A DNA stretch of 64,000 nucleotides from Pseudomonas psychrophila (GCF_001043005.1 NZ_JYKZ01000001.1:1178001-1242000), one strand, 5' to 3'. Positions 50,040-59,832 are shown, numbered from the stretch's first letter. The notes: a model not told the origin generated them from the sequence alone. Numbers and translations are program-made.

Positions 50040-50837
50040 TTACTGCTCTGACGCCAGTTGCTCACACAACCTGGCTGTCGCTTCCAGCATCTGCCCGCTT
50101 GGGCGTTCCAGGCCTTTGTCGGCCAACAACAGCAAACGCCCATGCTTGACCGCATCAATCTGCGGCCAGGCTTTCCAGGCATCCAGCTGCGCCTGGGTGC
50201 TGGCAATGATCACCTCGGGATTACGCTGCAGAACGGACTCGATACTGACTTGCGGAGCCGGCAGCTTGAGGTCGTCGAACACATTTTTCGCCCCGCACAC
50301 GGCTAGCGCATCACTGATGATTTGCCCGCCACCGATGGTGTACAGAGGCTGATCCCACACCTGATAAAACACTCGCACCGGCTTGTCGCTCTGATACTTC
50401 GCCCGTAATCCGGCAAGACGCTGACGCAATTGATCCGCCAGTGCATGCCCCCGCGCAGGGCGCTCAAGGGCAGCGGCCAGGGCTTCAACCTGATCAGCCA
50501 GCTGATCGAGGCTGCCTGGCTCGCCAATGTAGGTCGGGATCTTCAGGCTACGCAGCTGTTCGCGCTGTGCAATGCCCACACTGCCCGGCCAGAGCAAGAG
50601 CAGGTCGGGTTGAAGGCTGAGCAAGCGCTCCATGTCCAACTGCCCGTAGCGGCCCACTGAGGGCACGCTGGCCAGCTCCGGTAATGGTTCGCCCGCATCC
50701 AGACGCCCCACCAGCAAATCGGCGGCGCCCAGCTCGACGACCATTTCAGACAAAGAAGGTGACAGGCTGACCACACGGGGGGTGGCCAGGGAGGGCGTGC
50801 TGGCGCTCAGCAGCAGAGCCGCCAGCCAGACGCGCAT
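50040..50837 (-). CDS. btuF: Cobalamin-binding periplasmic protein, BtuF type
   Basis: A 265-residue periplasmic binding protein with a signal peptide (residues 1-18, cut after TPSLA) and the class III fold: RVVSLSPSLSEMVVELGAADLLVGR at the start, then PSVGRYGQLDMERLLSLQPDLLLLW. It should take cobalamin from the periplasm to an ABC importer; btuC and btuD are not in this window. Other corrinoid or haem ligands are possible. Its start overlaps the stop of the small membrane protein gene by one base. Confidence 0.85.
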   Translation of the reverse strand: MRVWLAALLLSASTPSLATPRVVSLSPSLSEMVVELGAADLLVGRLDAGEPLPELASVPSVGRYGQLDMERLLSLQPDLLLLWPGSVGIAQREQLRSLKIPTYIGEPGSLDQLADQVEALAAALERPARGHALADQLRQRLAGLRAKYQSDKPVRVFYQVWDQPLYTIGGGQIISDALAVCGAKNVFDDLKLPAPQVSIESVLQRNPEVIIASTQAQLDAWKAWPQIDAVKHGRLLLLADKGLERPSGQMLEATARLCEQLASEQ

Positions 50838-51256
50838 CAGCCGACCTGGCGAGGAATGCGGTAGAGGTAAAACAGCACCAGTGTCGACAATGCCAGCAGC
50901 AACAGCGGAACACCTTCAAGCCCGACAAATACGGCCAGAGCGGCGATCCAGGTTGGGAACCCTGCGGCCAGCAGGGCACGGTGACGCACACGTGCCAGCT
51001 CATCCCAAGCCGCCGGTTCCTGCGGGGTGTCGAGGGCTTTTTGCAGGTTGATCAGGCCATGCTTGTAAGGCCCGAACGTGCGCAGGGTCGCGAACATCGA
51101 TGCCACGCCTGCGATGAAGAACGGCATCGCCAGTTCAGGCAGCAACGGCTCGGAGCTGCCAAAAAACCAGTTGGCCAACAGCAGCGGGAGCAGGGTCAGT
51201 ACCAGCTGTTGCCACCAACTAAAGCTCAGGCGCCTACGACGCTGACCACGGGTCAC
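50837..51256 (-). CDS. Small membrane protein of unknown function
   Basis: A 139-residue protein with four hydrophobic segments (about residues 15-30, 40-57, 92-108, 112-132) and a basic N-terminus (MTRGQRRRR). I recognise no domain; some databases label such Pseudomonas proteins as transporters, without clear ground. It overlaps ribA by 4 bases and btuF by one, so it is cotranscribed with both: ribA, this gene, btuF-like. Confidence 0.78.
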   Translation of the reverse strand: MTRGQRRRRLSFSWWQQLVLTLLPLLLANWFFGSSEPLLPELAMPFFIAGVASMFATLRTFGPYKHGLINLQKALDTPQEPAAWDELARVRHRALLAAGFPTWIAALAVFVGLEGVPLLLLALSTLVLFYLYRIPRQVG

Positions 51257-51870
51257 GCCGGGTCTGCCTCATTTTGATGCTGGTTGCCCATCATGTGACC
51301 GAGCTTGTTGGCCTTGGTCGCCAGGTACAGTTTGTTGTGCGGATTGTGCCCGGTGTGCAGCGGCACACGCTCTGCCACGGTGATGCCCATATCGGTCAAG
51401 GCTTTGACCTTGCGCGGGTTGTTGGTCATCAGGCGCAGCGACTGCACGCCTACGTGCTCAAGCATCGGCAGGCAGATAGCGTAATCGCGCTGGTCGGCAG
51501 CAAAGCCAAGGCGTTCGTTGGCTTCAACGGTATCGGCGCCACCATCTTGCAGCTCGTAGGCACGGATTTTATTCAACAAGCCAATGCCACGACCTTCCTG
51601 ACGCAGGTACAACAGCACGCCACGCCCTTCGCGGGCAATGGCCTGCAAGGCCGCTTCGAGCTGCGATCCGCAGTCACAGCGCTGGCTGAACAGGGCATCA
51701 CCCGTCAGGCATTCGGAATGAACCCGACCCAACACCGGAGCACCATCCGTCACGTCGCCCAAACTGAGCACAACGTGTTCACGGCCCGTGGTTTTCTCAA
51801 GGAAGCCATGCATGGTGAATTCGGCAAAGGGGGTGGGCAACTTGCAAGCGGCAACGAAAACGACGGGCAC
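51253..51870 (-). CDS. ribA: GTP cyclohydrolase II
   Basis: A 205-residue enzyme starting riboflavin synthesis from GTP. The zinc-binding cysteines are in [38 protein letters not shown] and LMTNNPRKV are also typical. The frame extends to 51999 with ATGs at 51999 and 51918, but GTG at 51870 has AGGAG 6 bases upstream and gives the family start [15 protein letters not shown]. It is a separate functional enzyme, needed because the similar domain of RibB (54.1 kb) has lost its zinc site. Confidence 0.94.
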   Translation of the reverse strand: MPVVFVAACKLPTPFAEFTMHGFLEKTTGREHVVLSLGDVTDGAPVLGRVHSECLTGDALFSQRCDCGSQLEAALQAIAREGRGVLLYLRQEGRGIGLLNKIRAYELQDGGADTVEANERLGFAADQRDYAICLPMLEHVGVQSLRLMTNNPRKVKALTDMGITVAERVPLHTGHNPHNKLYLATKANKLGHMMGNQHQNEADPA

Positions 51871-52003
51871 CGTGTGCTCCTGATCAGTTTGAGGACTGGA
51901 GATTCGCAGAGGCGGCATTGTAACAGGAGGTTCCGACAGACGCTTAGGCTGAATTACCGAGGATAAATATCTAAAAGTTTGATGACTTGTGGCACACACA
52001 GTA

Positions 52004-52096
52004 CCTGTGGGAGCGGGCTTGCTCGCGAAGCAGGCGATGGGGTGTATCAGGCTGAACGTGGTGATGCCATCGCGAGCAAGCCCGCTCCCACAGGGT
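52004..52096. repeat. REP palindrome pair between ribA and thiL
   Basis: CCTGTGGGAGCGGGCTTGCTCGCGA and TCGCGAGCAAGCCCGCTCCCACAGG form a perfect inverted pair separated by about 45 bases. It directly follows the thiL stop, where pgpA is expected in Pseudomonas. Confidence 0.9.
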
Positions 52097-53055
52097 CAAG
52101 CGTGAAAATGCTGATATCCGCGCACTGCAGGCGTGATGTCTGAGCCATCCGCATCCAGCAGTGTCACGCCCTGCCCTTCGACCACGCGGCCAATCACATG
52201 GATCGGCCAACCATCGGCCAGCAACGTCGGCAGCTCAAGCGCGGGCAAGGTGAACGCAAGCACGTAATCGTCACCGCCACTCAAGGCAGCCTGCTGCGCA
52301 CCGCTGTCGCCCAGAAACTCTTCCAGCGCCAGCGAAACGGGCACTCGATCCAGCTCAATCACCAACCCCGCCTTTGATGCCAAGGCTATATGGCCACAGT
52401 CGGCGAGCAGGCCATCGGAGATGTCCAGTGCCGAAGTGGCTTTGCCGCGCAGTGCTTGACCCAGCGCCAGCTGCGGCTGTGGCGACCAGTAATGGGTCAG
52501 CAACGGTTCGCTGATCATCGGCTCTGCGGTGCGTTGGCCCAGCACCAGCGGCAAAGCGCCGGCTGCATTGCCCAGCTCACCGCCCACACACAGCAGGTCG
52601 CCAGAGCGGGCACCGCTGCGGGTCAGGGCCTGGCCTGCGGGCACCCGGCCGAACACCGTGAGCGTCAGGCACAACGACCCGCGCGTGGTATCGCCACCGA
52701 TCAGACGCAGACCACAGGCTTGGGCCATCAGGTTTAAACCGCGGGCATAAGCCTCTAACCAATCGGCTTCAACCGTCGGCAAGGTCAGGGCAAGGGTAAA
52801 TGCGAGGGGTGTTGCGCCCATGGCTGCCAAATCACTGGCCGCCACCGCCAGCGAACGCTGACCGAGCAAGAAAGGGTCGCAAGGATCTGCGAAGTGCACC
52901 CCGGCTACCAGGGTGTCGGTGGAAATCGCCAGCTGTTCCCCGAAGGGAACATCCAGCAGGGCGCAGTCGTCGCCAATACCCAGAGCAACACCTTCGCCAC
53001 CCTGCGCACAGGGCGCGGCAGCGAAGAAATTGCGGATCAGCTCAAACTCGCCCAT
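52096..53055 (-). CDS. thiL: Thiamine-monophosphate kinase
   Basis: A 319-residue kinase making thiamine diphosphate, needed by Dxs. It starts MGEFELIRNFF; the metal-binding IGDDCALL, DTLVAGVHF and GGDTTRGSL motifs are intact. The C-terminus GYQHFHA ends at the edge of a REP pair. In other pseudomonads pgpA follows thiL; here it does not. Upstream nusB is 15 bases away. Confidence 0.96.
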   Translation of the reverse strand: MGEFELIRNFFAAAPCAQGGEGVALGIGDDCALLDVPFGEQLAISTDTLVAGVHFADPCDPFLLGQRSLAVAASDLAAMGATPLAFTLALTLPTVEADWLEAYARGLNLMAQACGLRLIGGDTTRGSLCLTLTVFGRVPAGQALTRSGARSGDLLCVGGELGNAAGALPLVLGQRTAEPMISEPLLTHYWSPQPQLALGQALRGKATSALDISDGLLADCGHIALASKAGLVIELDRVPVSLALEEFLGDSGAQQAALSGGDDYVLAFTLPALELPTLLADGWPIHVIGRVVEGQGVTLLDADGSDITPAVRGYQHFHA

Positions 53056-53070
53056 GGCCGACAGCGCCGT

Positions 53071-53571
53071 TTAGCGCTTGTAAGCCTTGACTTCAGCTTC
53101 ACGCAAGCGCGGCGCCAGTTTGTCGAGCACACCGTTGACAAACTTGTGGCCGTCGGTGGAACCGAACACTTTAGCCAGCTCGATACCTTCGTTGATCACA
53201 ACGCGGTAAGGGACGTCGACACGCTTGATCAGCTCCCAGGTCGACAGACGCAGAACAGACAGTTCAACCGGGTCGAGTTCTTCGATGGTGATGTCCAGGC
53301 ACGGAACGAGAGCAGCATCGATCTCGCCTTTGTGTGCAGGCACGCCATGCAGGATTTCACGGAAGTAAGCAGCGTCAACGTCGGTGAAGTCGTTATCAAC
53401 GCGAAACTGAGCTTCGATCTCGTTCAACGATTGCTTGGCCATGTGCCATTGGTACAGGGCCTGAGTCGCGAGTTGACGCGCTTCACGGCGCTTGGCGCTC
53501 TTGGAGGGTTTGCCAGCGTCCGCAGGTTTTGGATCGCGCGGGTTGAAACGATCGCTTTCGTCGGAAATCAC
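53071..53571 (-). CDS. nusB: Transcription antitermination factor NusB
   Basis: A 166-residue all-helical protein of the rRNA antitermination complex, working with NusE (S10). The core [23 protein letters not shown] and [32 protein letters not shown] are typical. Its ATG overlaps the ribH stop by 4 bases, the usual ribH-nusB coupling. Confidence 0.97.
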   Translation of the reverse strand: MISDESDRFNPRDPKPADAGKPSKSAKRREARQLATQALYQWHMAKQSLNEIEAQFRVDNDFTDVDAAYFREILHGVPAHKGEIDAALVPCLDITIEELDPVELSVLRLSTWELIKRVDVPYRVVINEGIELAKVFGSTDGHKFVNGVLDKLAPRLREAEVKAYKR

Positions 53572-54044
53572 TTGGCCTCCAACTGTGCCAACAGGCTAAC
53601 CATTTCAAGGGCGGACAAGGCAGCTTCAGCGCCTTTGTTGCCGGCTTTGGTGCCGGAACGCTCGATGGCTTGCTCGATCGAATCAACAGTCAGTACACCG
53701 AATGCTACCGGTACGCCGAACTGCATGGACACTTGGGACAAGCCCTTGGTGCATTCGCCAGCAACGTATTCGAAGTGCGGAGTACCGCCACGAATCACAG
53801 CGCCCAGGGCGATGATGGCAGCGAACTCGTTGCGCTGAGCAACTTTTTGCGCAACCAGCGGGATTTCGAACGCACCCGGCGCACGAATGATAGTGATGTC
53901 GCTTTCGTTCACACCGTGGCGAACCAGGGCATCAACGGCACCACTCACCAGGCTTTCGACAACAAAGCTGTTGAAACGGCCAACTACCAGAGCGTAGCGC
54001 CCTTTGGGGGCGATGAAGGTACCTTCGATGGTCTTCAGGGTCAT
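53568..54044 (-). CDS. ribH: 6,7-Dimethyl-8-ribityllumazine synthase
   Basis: A 158-residue enzyme condensing the butanone phosphate made by RibB with the pyrimidine from RibD. Typical stretches are [30 protein letters not shown] and [17 protein letters not shown]; the catalytic His lies in the last. It is 92 bases downstream of ribB and overlaps nusB. Confidence 0.97.
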   Translation of the reverse strand: MTLKTIEGTFIAPKGRYALVVGRFNSFVVESLVSGAVDALVRHGVNESDITIIRAPGAFEIPLVAQKVAQRNEFAAIIALGAVIRGGTPHFEYVAGECTKGLSQVSMQFGVPVAFGVLTVDSIEQAIERSGTKAGNKGAEAALSALEMVSLLAQLEAK

Positions 54045-54136
54045 TCGGTATGTCTCGTATTAAAGAGCCAGAACGCACTCGCGTGCGTTCTTTAAGGATA
54101 TTGGGCCACGAATTTCGGACAGGACACGACCGGTCT

Positions 54137-55228
54137 TTATTCGGAGGGCACGTATTCTACAACTTCCAGATCGAAACCGGATATGGCATTGAACTTCATT
54201 GGTGAACTCATGAGGCGCATTTTGCGCACGCCCAGGTCACGAAGGATCTGCGAACCGGCACCTACGATGCTGTAGGTGGTCTGTTTTTTCACCGGCGCGT
54301 GGTCCGCGGTTTCGCGGATATTAGCCAACAATACGTCGCCGTCCAGCGGATGCCCCAACAGCAGCACCACACCGCTGCCCGCCTCGGCCACCGCGGTCAT
54401 GGCGGCGCGCAAGCTCCAGCGGCCCGGTTGCTTGACCATCAGCAGGTCGCGCAGCGGGTCCATGTTATGCACCCGAACCAGCGTCGGTTCTTCAGCGCAG
54501 ATCTTGCCCAGGGTCAGTGCCATGTGCACATCGCCTTCGACTGAATCACGATAGGTCACCAGGTTGAATTGGCCCAGTTCGCTGTCCAGTGGCTGCTCAG
54601 CAATCCGCTGAACGGTACGTTCGTGGATCATGCGGTAGTGAATCAGGTCGGCAATGGTGCCGATTTTTATGCCGTGCTCGGCGGCGAATACTTCCAGCTC
54701 GGGACGACGGGCCATGGTGCCGTCGTCATTCATGACTTCGCAGATCACGCCACTTGGCTCGAAACCGGCCATGCGGGCCAGGTCGCAGGCCGCCTCGGTG
54801 TGACCGGCGCGGGCCAGGGTGCCGCCCGCCTGGGCCATCAGCGGGAAGATATGGCCCGGGCTGACGATGTCTTCGGCCTTGGCGTCCTTGGCTGCAGCCG
54901 CTTGCACTGTGCGTGCGCGATCCGCGGCGGAAATGCCGGTGGTCACGCCGGTGGCGGCTTCAATCGAGACGGTGAACTTGGTGCCAAAGCCGGAACCGTT
55001 GCGCGGCGCCATCAGCGGCAACTTCAGCAGTTCGCAGCGTTCACGGGTCATCGGCATGCAAATCAGGCCACGGGCAAAACGCGCCATGAAATTGATGTGC
55101 TCGGCCTTGCAGCACTCGGCGGCCATGATCAGGTCGCCTTCGTTCTCGCGGTCTTCGTCATCCATAAGGATGACCATCTTGCCTTGGCGGATGTCTTCGA
55201 CCAGTTCTTCGATGCTGTTGAGCGCCAC
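54137..55228 (-). CDS. ribB: DHBP synthase with degenerate GTP cyclohydrolase II domain
   Basis: A 363-residue protein. Residues 1-200 are 3,4-dihydroxy-2-butanone-4-phosphate synthase (VILMDDEDRENEGDLIMAAE, SPGHIFPLMAQAGGTLARAGHTEAACDL), making a four-carbon riboflavin precursor. Residues 205-363 resemble GTP cyclohydrolase II but the three zinc cysteines are gone (the region reads HNMDPLRDLLMVKQPGRWSL), so this half is probably inactive. The open frame starts at 55339; the GTG at 55228 after AAGGGGGTGCCGC is preferred. A true RibA is encoded at 51253. Confidence 0.92.
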   Translation of the reverse strand: MALNSIEELVEDIRQGKMVILMDDEDRENEGDLIMAAECCKAEHINFMARFARGLICMPMTRERCELLKLPLMAPRNGSGFGTKFTVSIEAATGVTTGISAADRARTVQAAAAKDAKAEDIVSPGHIFPLMAQAGGTLARAGHTEAACDLARMAGFEPSGVICEVMNDDGTMARRPELEVFAAEHGIKIGTIADLIHYRMIHERTVQRIAEQPLDSELGQFNLVTYRDSVEGDVHMALTLGKICAEEPTLVRVHNMDPLRDLLMVKQPGRWSLRAAMTAVAEAGSGVVLLLGHPLDGDVLLANIRETADHAPVKKQTTYSIVGAGSQILRDLGVRKMRLMSSPMKFNAISGFDLEVVEYVPSE

Positions 55229-55244
55229 GCGGCACCCCCTTAAG

Positions 55245-55907
55245 TCAGGATTTGAGGTAGCCGTTGGCGGCCAGAAAACTTTCGCTGATGCCTCCCGAGG
55301 TCGGCTCGGCGGCTTTATCGCCCAGCAGCAGACGCTCAAGGTAGCGCGCCAGCAAATCGACTTCGAGGTTGACCCGGCGACCCGGACGGTAGTCGTCCAT
55401 GATGGTTTCGCTCAGGGTGTGCGGAATGATGGTCAGAGAGAACTCGGCGCCATTGACCGAGTTCACGGTCAGGCTGGTGCCGTCGACGGTGATCGAGCCT
55501 TTATGGGCGATGTACTTGGCCAGTTCTTTGGGCGCACGAATACGAAATTCGATGGCACGGGCGTTCTCTTCACGGGAGATCACTTCACCCACGCCATCAA
55601 CGTGACCGCTCACCAGATGACCACCCAGGCGCGTGGTCGGGGTCAGGGCTTTTTCCAGATTGACTCGGCTACCGCTTTTCAGGTCGTTGAACGCGGTGCA
55701 ATCCAGGGTCTCGCGGCTGACATCAGCCGCAAATCCGTTGCCCGGCAGTTCAACGGCAGTCAGGCACACGCCATTGATCGCGATGCTGTCGCCGAGTTTG
55801 ACGTCGCTCAGGTCGAGCTTGCCGGTGTCGATGGAAACCCGCACATCGCCGCCCTTTGGGGTCAGTGCGCGGATGCTGCCGATGGATTCGATGATGCCGG
55901 TAAACAT
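55245..55907 (-). CDS. ribE: Riboflavin synthase, alpha chain
   Basis: A 220-residue enzyme dismuting two lumazines to riboflavin. The two lumazine-binding repeats begin MFTGIIESIGSI and HLVSGHVDGVGEV; GDSIAINGVCLTAVEL is typical. The frame runs to 56000, but ATG at 55907 follows AAGGGGAACGCC and gives the family start. Called ribC in some Pseudomonas annotations. The fourth rib gene leftward from ribD would be ribH. Confidence 0.96.
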   Translation of the reverse strand: MFTGIIESIGSIRALTPKGGDVRVSIDTGKLDLSDVKLGDSIAINGVCLTAVELPGNGFAADVSRETLDCTAFNDLKSGSRVNLEKALTPTTRLGGHLVSGHVDGVGEVISREENARAIEFRIRAPKELAKYIAHKGSITVDGTSLTVNSVNGAEFSLTIIPHTLSETIMDDYRPGRRVNLEVDLLARYLERLLLGDKAAEPTSGGISESFLAANGYLKS

Positions 55908-55953
55908 GGCGTTCCCCTTGAGAACAAAGCCTGCGTAAAACGAAGGCTGAGAA

Positions 55954-57087
55954 TTATACGCTCGCTGGCGGCACGGGAATGGCAGTGACTCGCCAGTCAT
56001 CGCCCACCGCGCGCATTTCGGTGATTTTGAGCAATGGTGCTTCGCTCATGTGGGTCAACGGCAGCTCAAGCAGTGGCCGGGCTGTGGAGCCCAAGAACTT
56101 GGCCGCGACGAAGATCTGGTACTCATCGACCAGACCTTGATCGGCAAATGCCCCAGCCAAACGCGGACCGGCCTCGACCAGCACTTCGTTGACGCCGCGT
56201 GCAGCCAGCGCAACCAATAGTTTGCGCAGGTCAACCTGGCCGTTGGCGCCGTGAATCACCAGGCATTCGGGCCCCGTGCGGTACTGCTCGGCAGGCGGCA
56301 CGCAGGTCGCGACCAGCGCTGGCCCGGCTTTGAAAAAAGGTGCATCCAGCGGTACTCGCAAACGCCCGTCGATCAACACTCTAAGCGGCGGGCGGCTGAG
56401 CGCCAGCGCGGTCAGTTCAGGGCTCAGGCCCAGCTCGGGACCGCGCACCGTGAGGCGTGCGCCGTCAGCCAGAACCGTGTCGGCTCCGGTCAGCACGACG
56501 CTGGCCTGGGCTCGCAGACGCTGTACGGCAGAGCGCGCCTCAGGACCTGTGATCCACTGGCTTTCGCCGTTGGCCATCGCGGTGCGGCCATCAAGGCTCA
56601 TCGCCAGCTTGACCCGCACAAACGGCAGGCCGTGCTCCATGCGCTTGAGGAAGCCTGGATTAAGCGCCCTGGCCTGGGTTTCAAGCACACCGCTGAGCAC
56701 TTCAATTCCGGCGTCAGCCATACGTTTGAGGCCGCGCCCGGCGACTTCCGGGTTGGGGTCTTGCATGGCCGCAACTACACGCGCCACGCCCGCACTGATC
56801 AGGCCTTCGGCACACGGCGGGGTATGCCCGTGATGGCTGCACGGCTCAAGGGTCACATAGGCTGTAGCGCCACGGGCCAGTTCGCCCGCTGCGCGCAGCG
56901 CGTGGACTTCGGCATGGGGCTCGCCGGTGCGCACATGCCAGCCTTCGCCGACGATCTGCCCGTCGCGCACGATTACGCAACCGACACGCGGGTTGGGGTG
57001 AGTGGTGTACAAACCGTTGCGCGCCAGCTCGATGGCACGCGCCATGTAATGGATGTCTAAAATCGATTGTTCAGTGGACTGGGTCAT
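55954..57087 (-). CDS. ribD: Bifunctional riboflavin deaminase/reductase RibD
   Basis: A 377-residue two-domain enzyme. The N-terminal deaminase (residues 10-150) has zinc motif HAEVHAL and [15 protein letters not shown]; the C-terminal reductase (155-370) has [20 protein letters not shown]. It converts the GTP cyclohydrolase product by deamination and NADPH reduction. Its start overlaps the nrdR stop by 4 bases. No FMN riboswitch is visible upstream of nrdR or ribE. Confidence 0.97.
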   Translation of the reverse strand: MTQSTEQSILDIHYMARAIELARNGLYTTHPNPRVGCVIVRDGQIVGEGWHVRTGEPHAEVHALRAAGELARGATAYVTLEPCSHHGHTPPCAEGLISAGVARVVAAMQDPNPEVAGRGLKRMADAGIEVLSGVLETQARALNPGFLKRMEHGLPFVRVKLAMSLDGRTAMANGESQWITGPEARSAVQRLRAQASVVLTGADTVLADGARLTVRGPELGLSPELTALALSRPPLRVLIDGRLRVPLDAPFFKAGPALVATCVPPAEQYRTGPECLVIHGANGQVDLRKLLVALAARGVNEVLVEAGPRLAGAFADQGLVDEYQIFVAAKFLGSTARPLLELPLTHMSEAPLLKITEMRAVGDDWRVTAIPVPPASV

Positions 57088-57548
57088 TCTTTCGAGGGCT
57101 CACGGGCAAGTCGGTCGATCTCTTCACGGAACTCGTTCAAGTCCTGGAAGCGTCGATAGACCGAGGCAAAGCGGATATAGGCCACTTCGTCGAGCTTTTG
57201 CAGCTCGCCCATGACCAGTTCACCAACCACCAGCGATTTGACTTCACGTTCGCCGGTGGCACGTAGCTTGTGCTTGATTCGCGCCAGCGCCGCTTCAAGG
57301 CGCTCGACACTCACCGGGCGCTTTTCCAGCGCACGCTGCATGCCGGCGCGCAGCTTATCTTCGTCGAAGGGCTGACGACTGCCGTCTTGCTTGATCAGAC
57401 GGGGTAACACCAACTCGGCTGTTTCAAAGGTGGTGAAACGCTCACCACAGGCCAGGCATTCGCGCCGGCGACGCACCTGGTCGCCCTCGGCGACCAGACG
57501 CGAGTCGATGACTTTAGTGTCGTTGGCACCGCAGAAGGGACAGTGCAT
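57084..57548 (-). CDS. nrdR: Ribonucleotide reductase repressor NrdR
   Basis: A 154-residue transcription factor with an N-terminal zinc ribbon ([17 protein letters not shown], then [16 protein letters not shown]) and an ATP-cone domain (about residues 48-138). It senses dATP/ATP and represses nrd genes. The frame extends to 57605, but ATG at 57548 is the family start. First gene of nrdR-ribD-ribE-ribB-ribH-nusB-thiL. Confidence 0.97.
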   Translation of the reverse strand: MHCPFCGANDTKVIDSRLVAEGDQVRRRRECLACGERFTTFETAELVLPRLIKQDGSRQPFDEDKLRAGMQRALEKRPVSVERLEAALARIKHKLRATGEREVKSLVVGELVMGELQKLDEVAYIRFASVYRRFQDLNEFREEIDRLAREPSKE

Positions 57549-57687
57549 GGTGGCAGCCAACAAAAATGGGGAGCGCCATGTTAGCGCATCCCACTGGCAA
57601 GACAAGCCATAGGCTTTACGGTATACAGTCGGGCTACTATGTTTTACACAATCTGATACATCGACTGACCTGCTGCTGGAGCCGTGT

Positions 57688-58137
57688 ATGCCGCTACGAA
57701 CGCTTGTTTTGCTGTGCCTTGCCAGTTTGCTGGTGGCTTGTAGCAGTGAGCCACCAAAATCGGCACAGCCCCAAGTGCTGACGCAGCCAAAAACCGACGC
57801 CCCGGCTGACCTGGGCCCGCTGCCCGCTCACCAGCGCGAGCTCAGCGGTGTGCTGACCGGTGCCCCGGCGGGCGCCGAGGTTGAGTTGGCAATGCTGATT
57901 GTCGACGAGCGCGGACGCCCCCAAGGACTGATGGCCAGCAGCAAAATCATCGGTAATAACCAGCCGCTGCCATTCAAGCTGCGCTTCAACCCCGAAGCCT
58001 TCCCGGCCGGTGCACGGGTGGAGCTGCGCGGTCGGGCCAGCCAGTCCGGGCAACTGATCCTGCACCTGCCTTCACGAATTATCAGCCAGCCCGCAACGCA
58101 GGCGCTGGGCACTCTGGCATTCGTCAAAGCACCATGA
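57688..58137 (+). CDS. YbaY family lipoprotein
   Basis: A 149-residue outer-membrane lipoprotein with lipobox LVAC (Cys18) followed by a Pro/Gln-rich linker and a YbaY-type beta-sandwich (about residues 50-147, [26 protein letters not shown]). Members are sometimes called pilotin-like, but no function is established for this one. Its stop overlaps the methyltransferase start by 4 bases. Confidence 0.85.
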   Translation: MPLRTLVLLCLASLLVACSSEPPKSAQPQVLTQPKTDAPADLGPLPAHQRELSGVLTGAPAGAEVELAMLIVDERGRPQGLMASSKIIGNNQPLPFKLRFNPEAFPAGARVELRGRASQSGQLILHLPSRIISQPATQALGTLAFVKAP

Positions 58138-58823
58138 ATACACCGCTAGACCTGCAGCAGTCGTTAGGCGAGTTGTTGGGTGATGCGCAACTGATCATTA
58201 CCGACTTGCCCGACACTGCGCTCAAGCTCTGGCTGATCGATGCGCACAACATGGATCGTGCCTTCACCCCTGACGAAACCCGACGCATTCTCTACGAGCC
58301 GCCTTACTGGGCGTTTTGCTGGGCCAGCGGGTTGGCGTTGGCGCGTTTTTTGGCCGACCGCCCGCACTGGGTCAAAGGCAAGCGCGTGCTGGATTTTGGC
58401 GCCGGCTCCGGCGTGGCGGGGATTGCGGCTGCACGGGCGGGGGCACTGGAAGTCGTGGCCTGCGACCTTGACCCGCTGGCGCTGGCTGCATGCCGGGCGA
58501 ATGCGCAACTCAACGATGTGCAACTGGGCTATTGCAGTAATTTTTTTGCCGAGGTCGACCGGTTCGATCTGATCCTGGTGGCTGACGTGCTGTATGACCG
58601 TGAAAACCTGCCGTTGCTGGATCATTTTTTAACCCGCGGCCAAGAGGCGCTGGTAGCCGACTCCCGCGTGCGCGACTTCAAGCATCCGCTGTACCGACCA
58701 CTGGAAATGCTCAAGGCACTGACCTTGCCCGACCTGGCCGAACCCCACGAATTTCGCAACGTCAGCCTGTATCACGCGCAACGCGAACCCACGCCTTTCA
58801 GCGCTCGCGTCGAGCCTTTATAG
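58134..58823 (+). CDS. Class I SAM-dependent methyltransferase (ETFB-Lys-MT-like)
   Basis: A 229-residue Rossmann methyltransferase. The SAM loop is VLDFGAGSGVAGIAAARAG near residue 85, followed by VVACDLDPLAL and DLILVADVLYDRENLPLL, as in the Methyltransf_16/ETFB lysine methyltransferase and PrmA-like groups. EPPYWAFCWASG before the SAM loop is also typical of protein methyltransferases. Target unknown. Coupled to the ybaY-like gene and 31 bases before ybbN. Confidence 0.85.
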   Translation: MNTPLDLQQSLGELLGDAQLIITDLPDTALKLWLIDAHNMDRAFTPDETRRILYEPPYWAFCWASGLALARFLADRPHWVKGKRVLDFGAGSGVAGIAAARAGALEVVACDLDPLALAACRANAQLNDVQLGYCSNFFAEVDRFDLILVADVLYDRENLPLLDHFLTRGQEALVADSRVRDFKHPLYRPLEMLKALTLPDLAEPHEFRNVSLYHAQREPTPFSARVEPL

Positions 58824-58854
58824 TTGCCCTCATTTACCTGCTTCGAGACACATA

Positions 58855-59730
58855 ATGAATCAGCCTACGCCTGCTTACAGCTTCGACGTAACCTCCGCGG
58901 ACTTCGACAAATTAGTGGTCCAGGCCTCTTTCGACCAGCCGGTTCTGGTGGATTTCTGGGCCGAGTGGTGCGCGCCTTGCAAGGTGATGCTGCCGATCCT
59001 GGAACAAATCGCCGAGGACTATCAGGGCGAATTGTTGCTGGCCAAGGTCAATTGCGATGTCGAGCAGGACATTGTGGGCCGCATCGGTATTCAGACATTA
59101 CCCACGGTCGTGCTGTTCAAGGACGGCAAGGTTGTCGATGGTTTCCAGGAAGCACAGCCTGAGTCGGCCATCCGCACCATGCTCGCCCCTCACGTAGTCA
59201 TGCCTGAAGCCGCCGTGGAAGACCCGTTGGTACAGGCTCAGGCGCTGTTCGCCGAAAGCCGTTTTGCCGATGCCGAAGCCCTGCTTAAAAGCATCCTGAC
59301 TGAAGACAACAGCAACGCCATGGCACTCATCCTGTATGGCCGCTGCCTGGCCGAGCGCGGTGAACTGACTGAAGCGCAAGCCGTGCTGGATGCGGTCAAA
59401 AGCGACGAGCACAAAGCCGAGCTGGCAGGGGCCAAGGCGCAACTGACGTTTTTGCGCCAGGCGGCAGACTTGCCTGATGTTGCCGATTTGAAAACCCGCG
59501 TGGCACAAAACCCGCAGGACGATGAAGCTGCGTACCAACTGGCGATTCAGCAATTGTCGCGCCAGCAATATGAAGGGGCTCTGGACGGCTTGCTGAAGTT
59601 GTTTACCCGCAACCGCAGCTATAACGAAGGCATCACCCACAAGACGTTGCTGCAAGTGTTCGACCTGCTGGGCAACGACCACCCGCTGGTCACCACGTAC
59701 CGCCGCAAGCTGTTTGCAGCGCTGTACTAA
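58855..59730 (+). CDS. ybbN: Thioredoxin-TPR chaperedoxin YbbN/CnoX
   Basis: A 291-residue protein with an N-terminal thioredoxin domain (residues 1-110, WAEWCAPCKVM, Cys39 and Cys42) and C-terminal TPR repeats (about 115-285). In E. coli CnoX binds GroEL and protects proteins from hypochlorous acid stress; there the first cysteine of the motif is missing, whereas here the full CxxC is kept, so this one may also reduce disulfides. A REP pair follows. Confidence 0.94.
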   Translation: MNQPTPAYSFDVTSADFDKLVVQASFDQPVLVDFWAEWCAPCKVMLPILEQIAEDYQGELLLAKVNCDVEQDIVGRIGIQTLPTVVLFKDGKVVDGFQEAQPESAIRTMLAPHVVMPEAAVEDPLVQAQALFAESRFADAEALLKSILTEDNSNAMALILYGRCLAERGELTEAQAVLDAVKSDEHKAELAGAKAQLTFLRQAADLPDVADLKTRVAQNPQDDEAAYQLAIQQLSRQQYEGALDGLLKLFTRNRSYNEGITHKTLLQVFDLLGNDHPLVTTYRRKLFAALY

Positions 59731-59739
59731 CCCCCACCC

Positions 59740-59832
59740 ACTGTGGGAGCGAGCCCGCTCGCGAAGGTCTCAAGAGCACTGCGGCTATACAGTCAACACG
59801 CGTTATTTCGCGAGTAGGCTCGCTCCCACAGA
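59740..59832. repeat. REP palindrome pair between ybbN and a hypothetical gene
   Basis: CTGTGGGAGCGAGCCCGCTCGCGAA and TTCGCGAGTAGGCTCGCTCCCACAG, inverted, about 45 bases apart. The right copy supplies the last codons of the leftward gene ending at 59803. Confidence 0.9.

Noticed and set aside
55908..57687. Possible FMN riboswitch near the riboflavin genes
   Set aside because: The gaps before ribE, ribD and nrdR are too short or lack the conserved stems of the RFN element.
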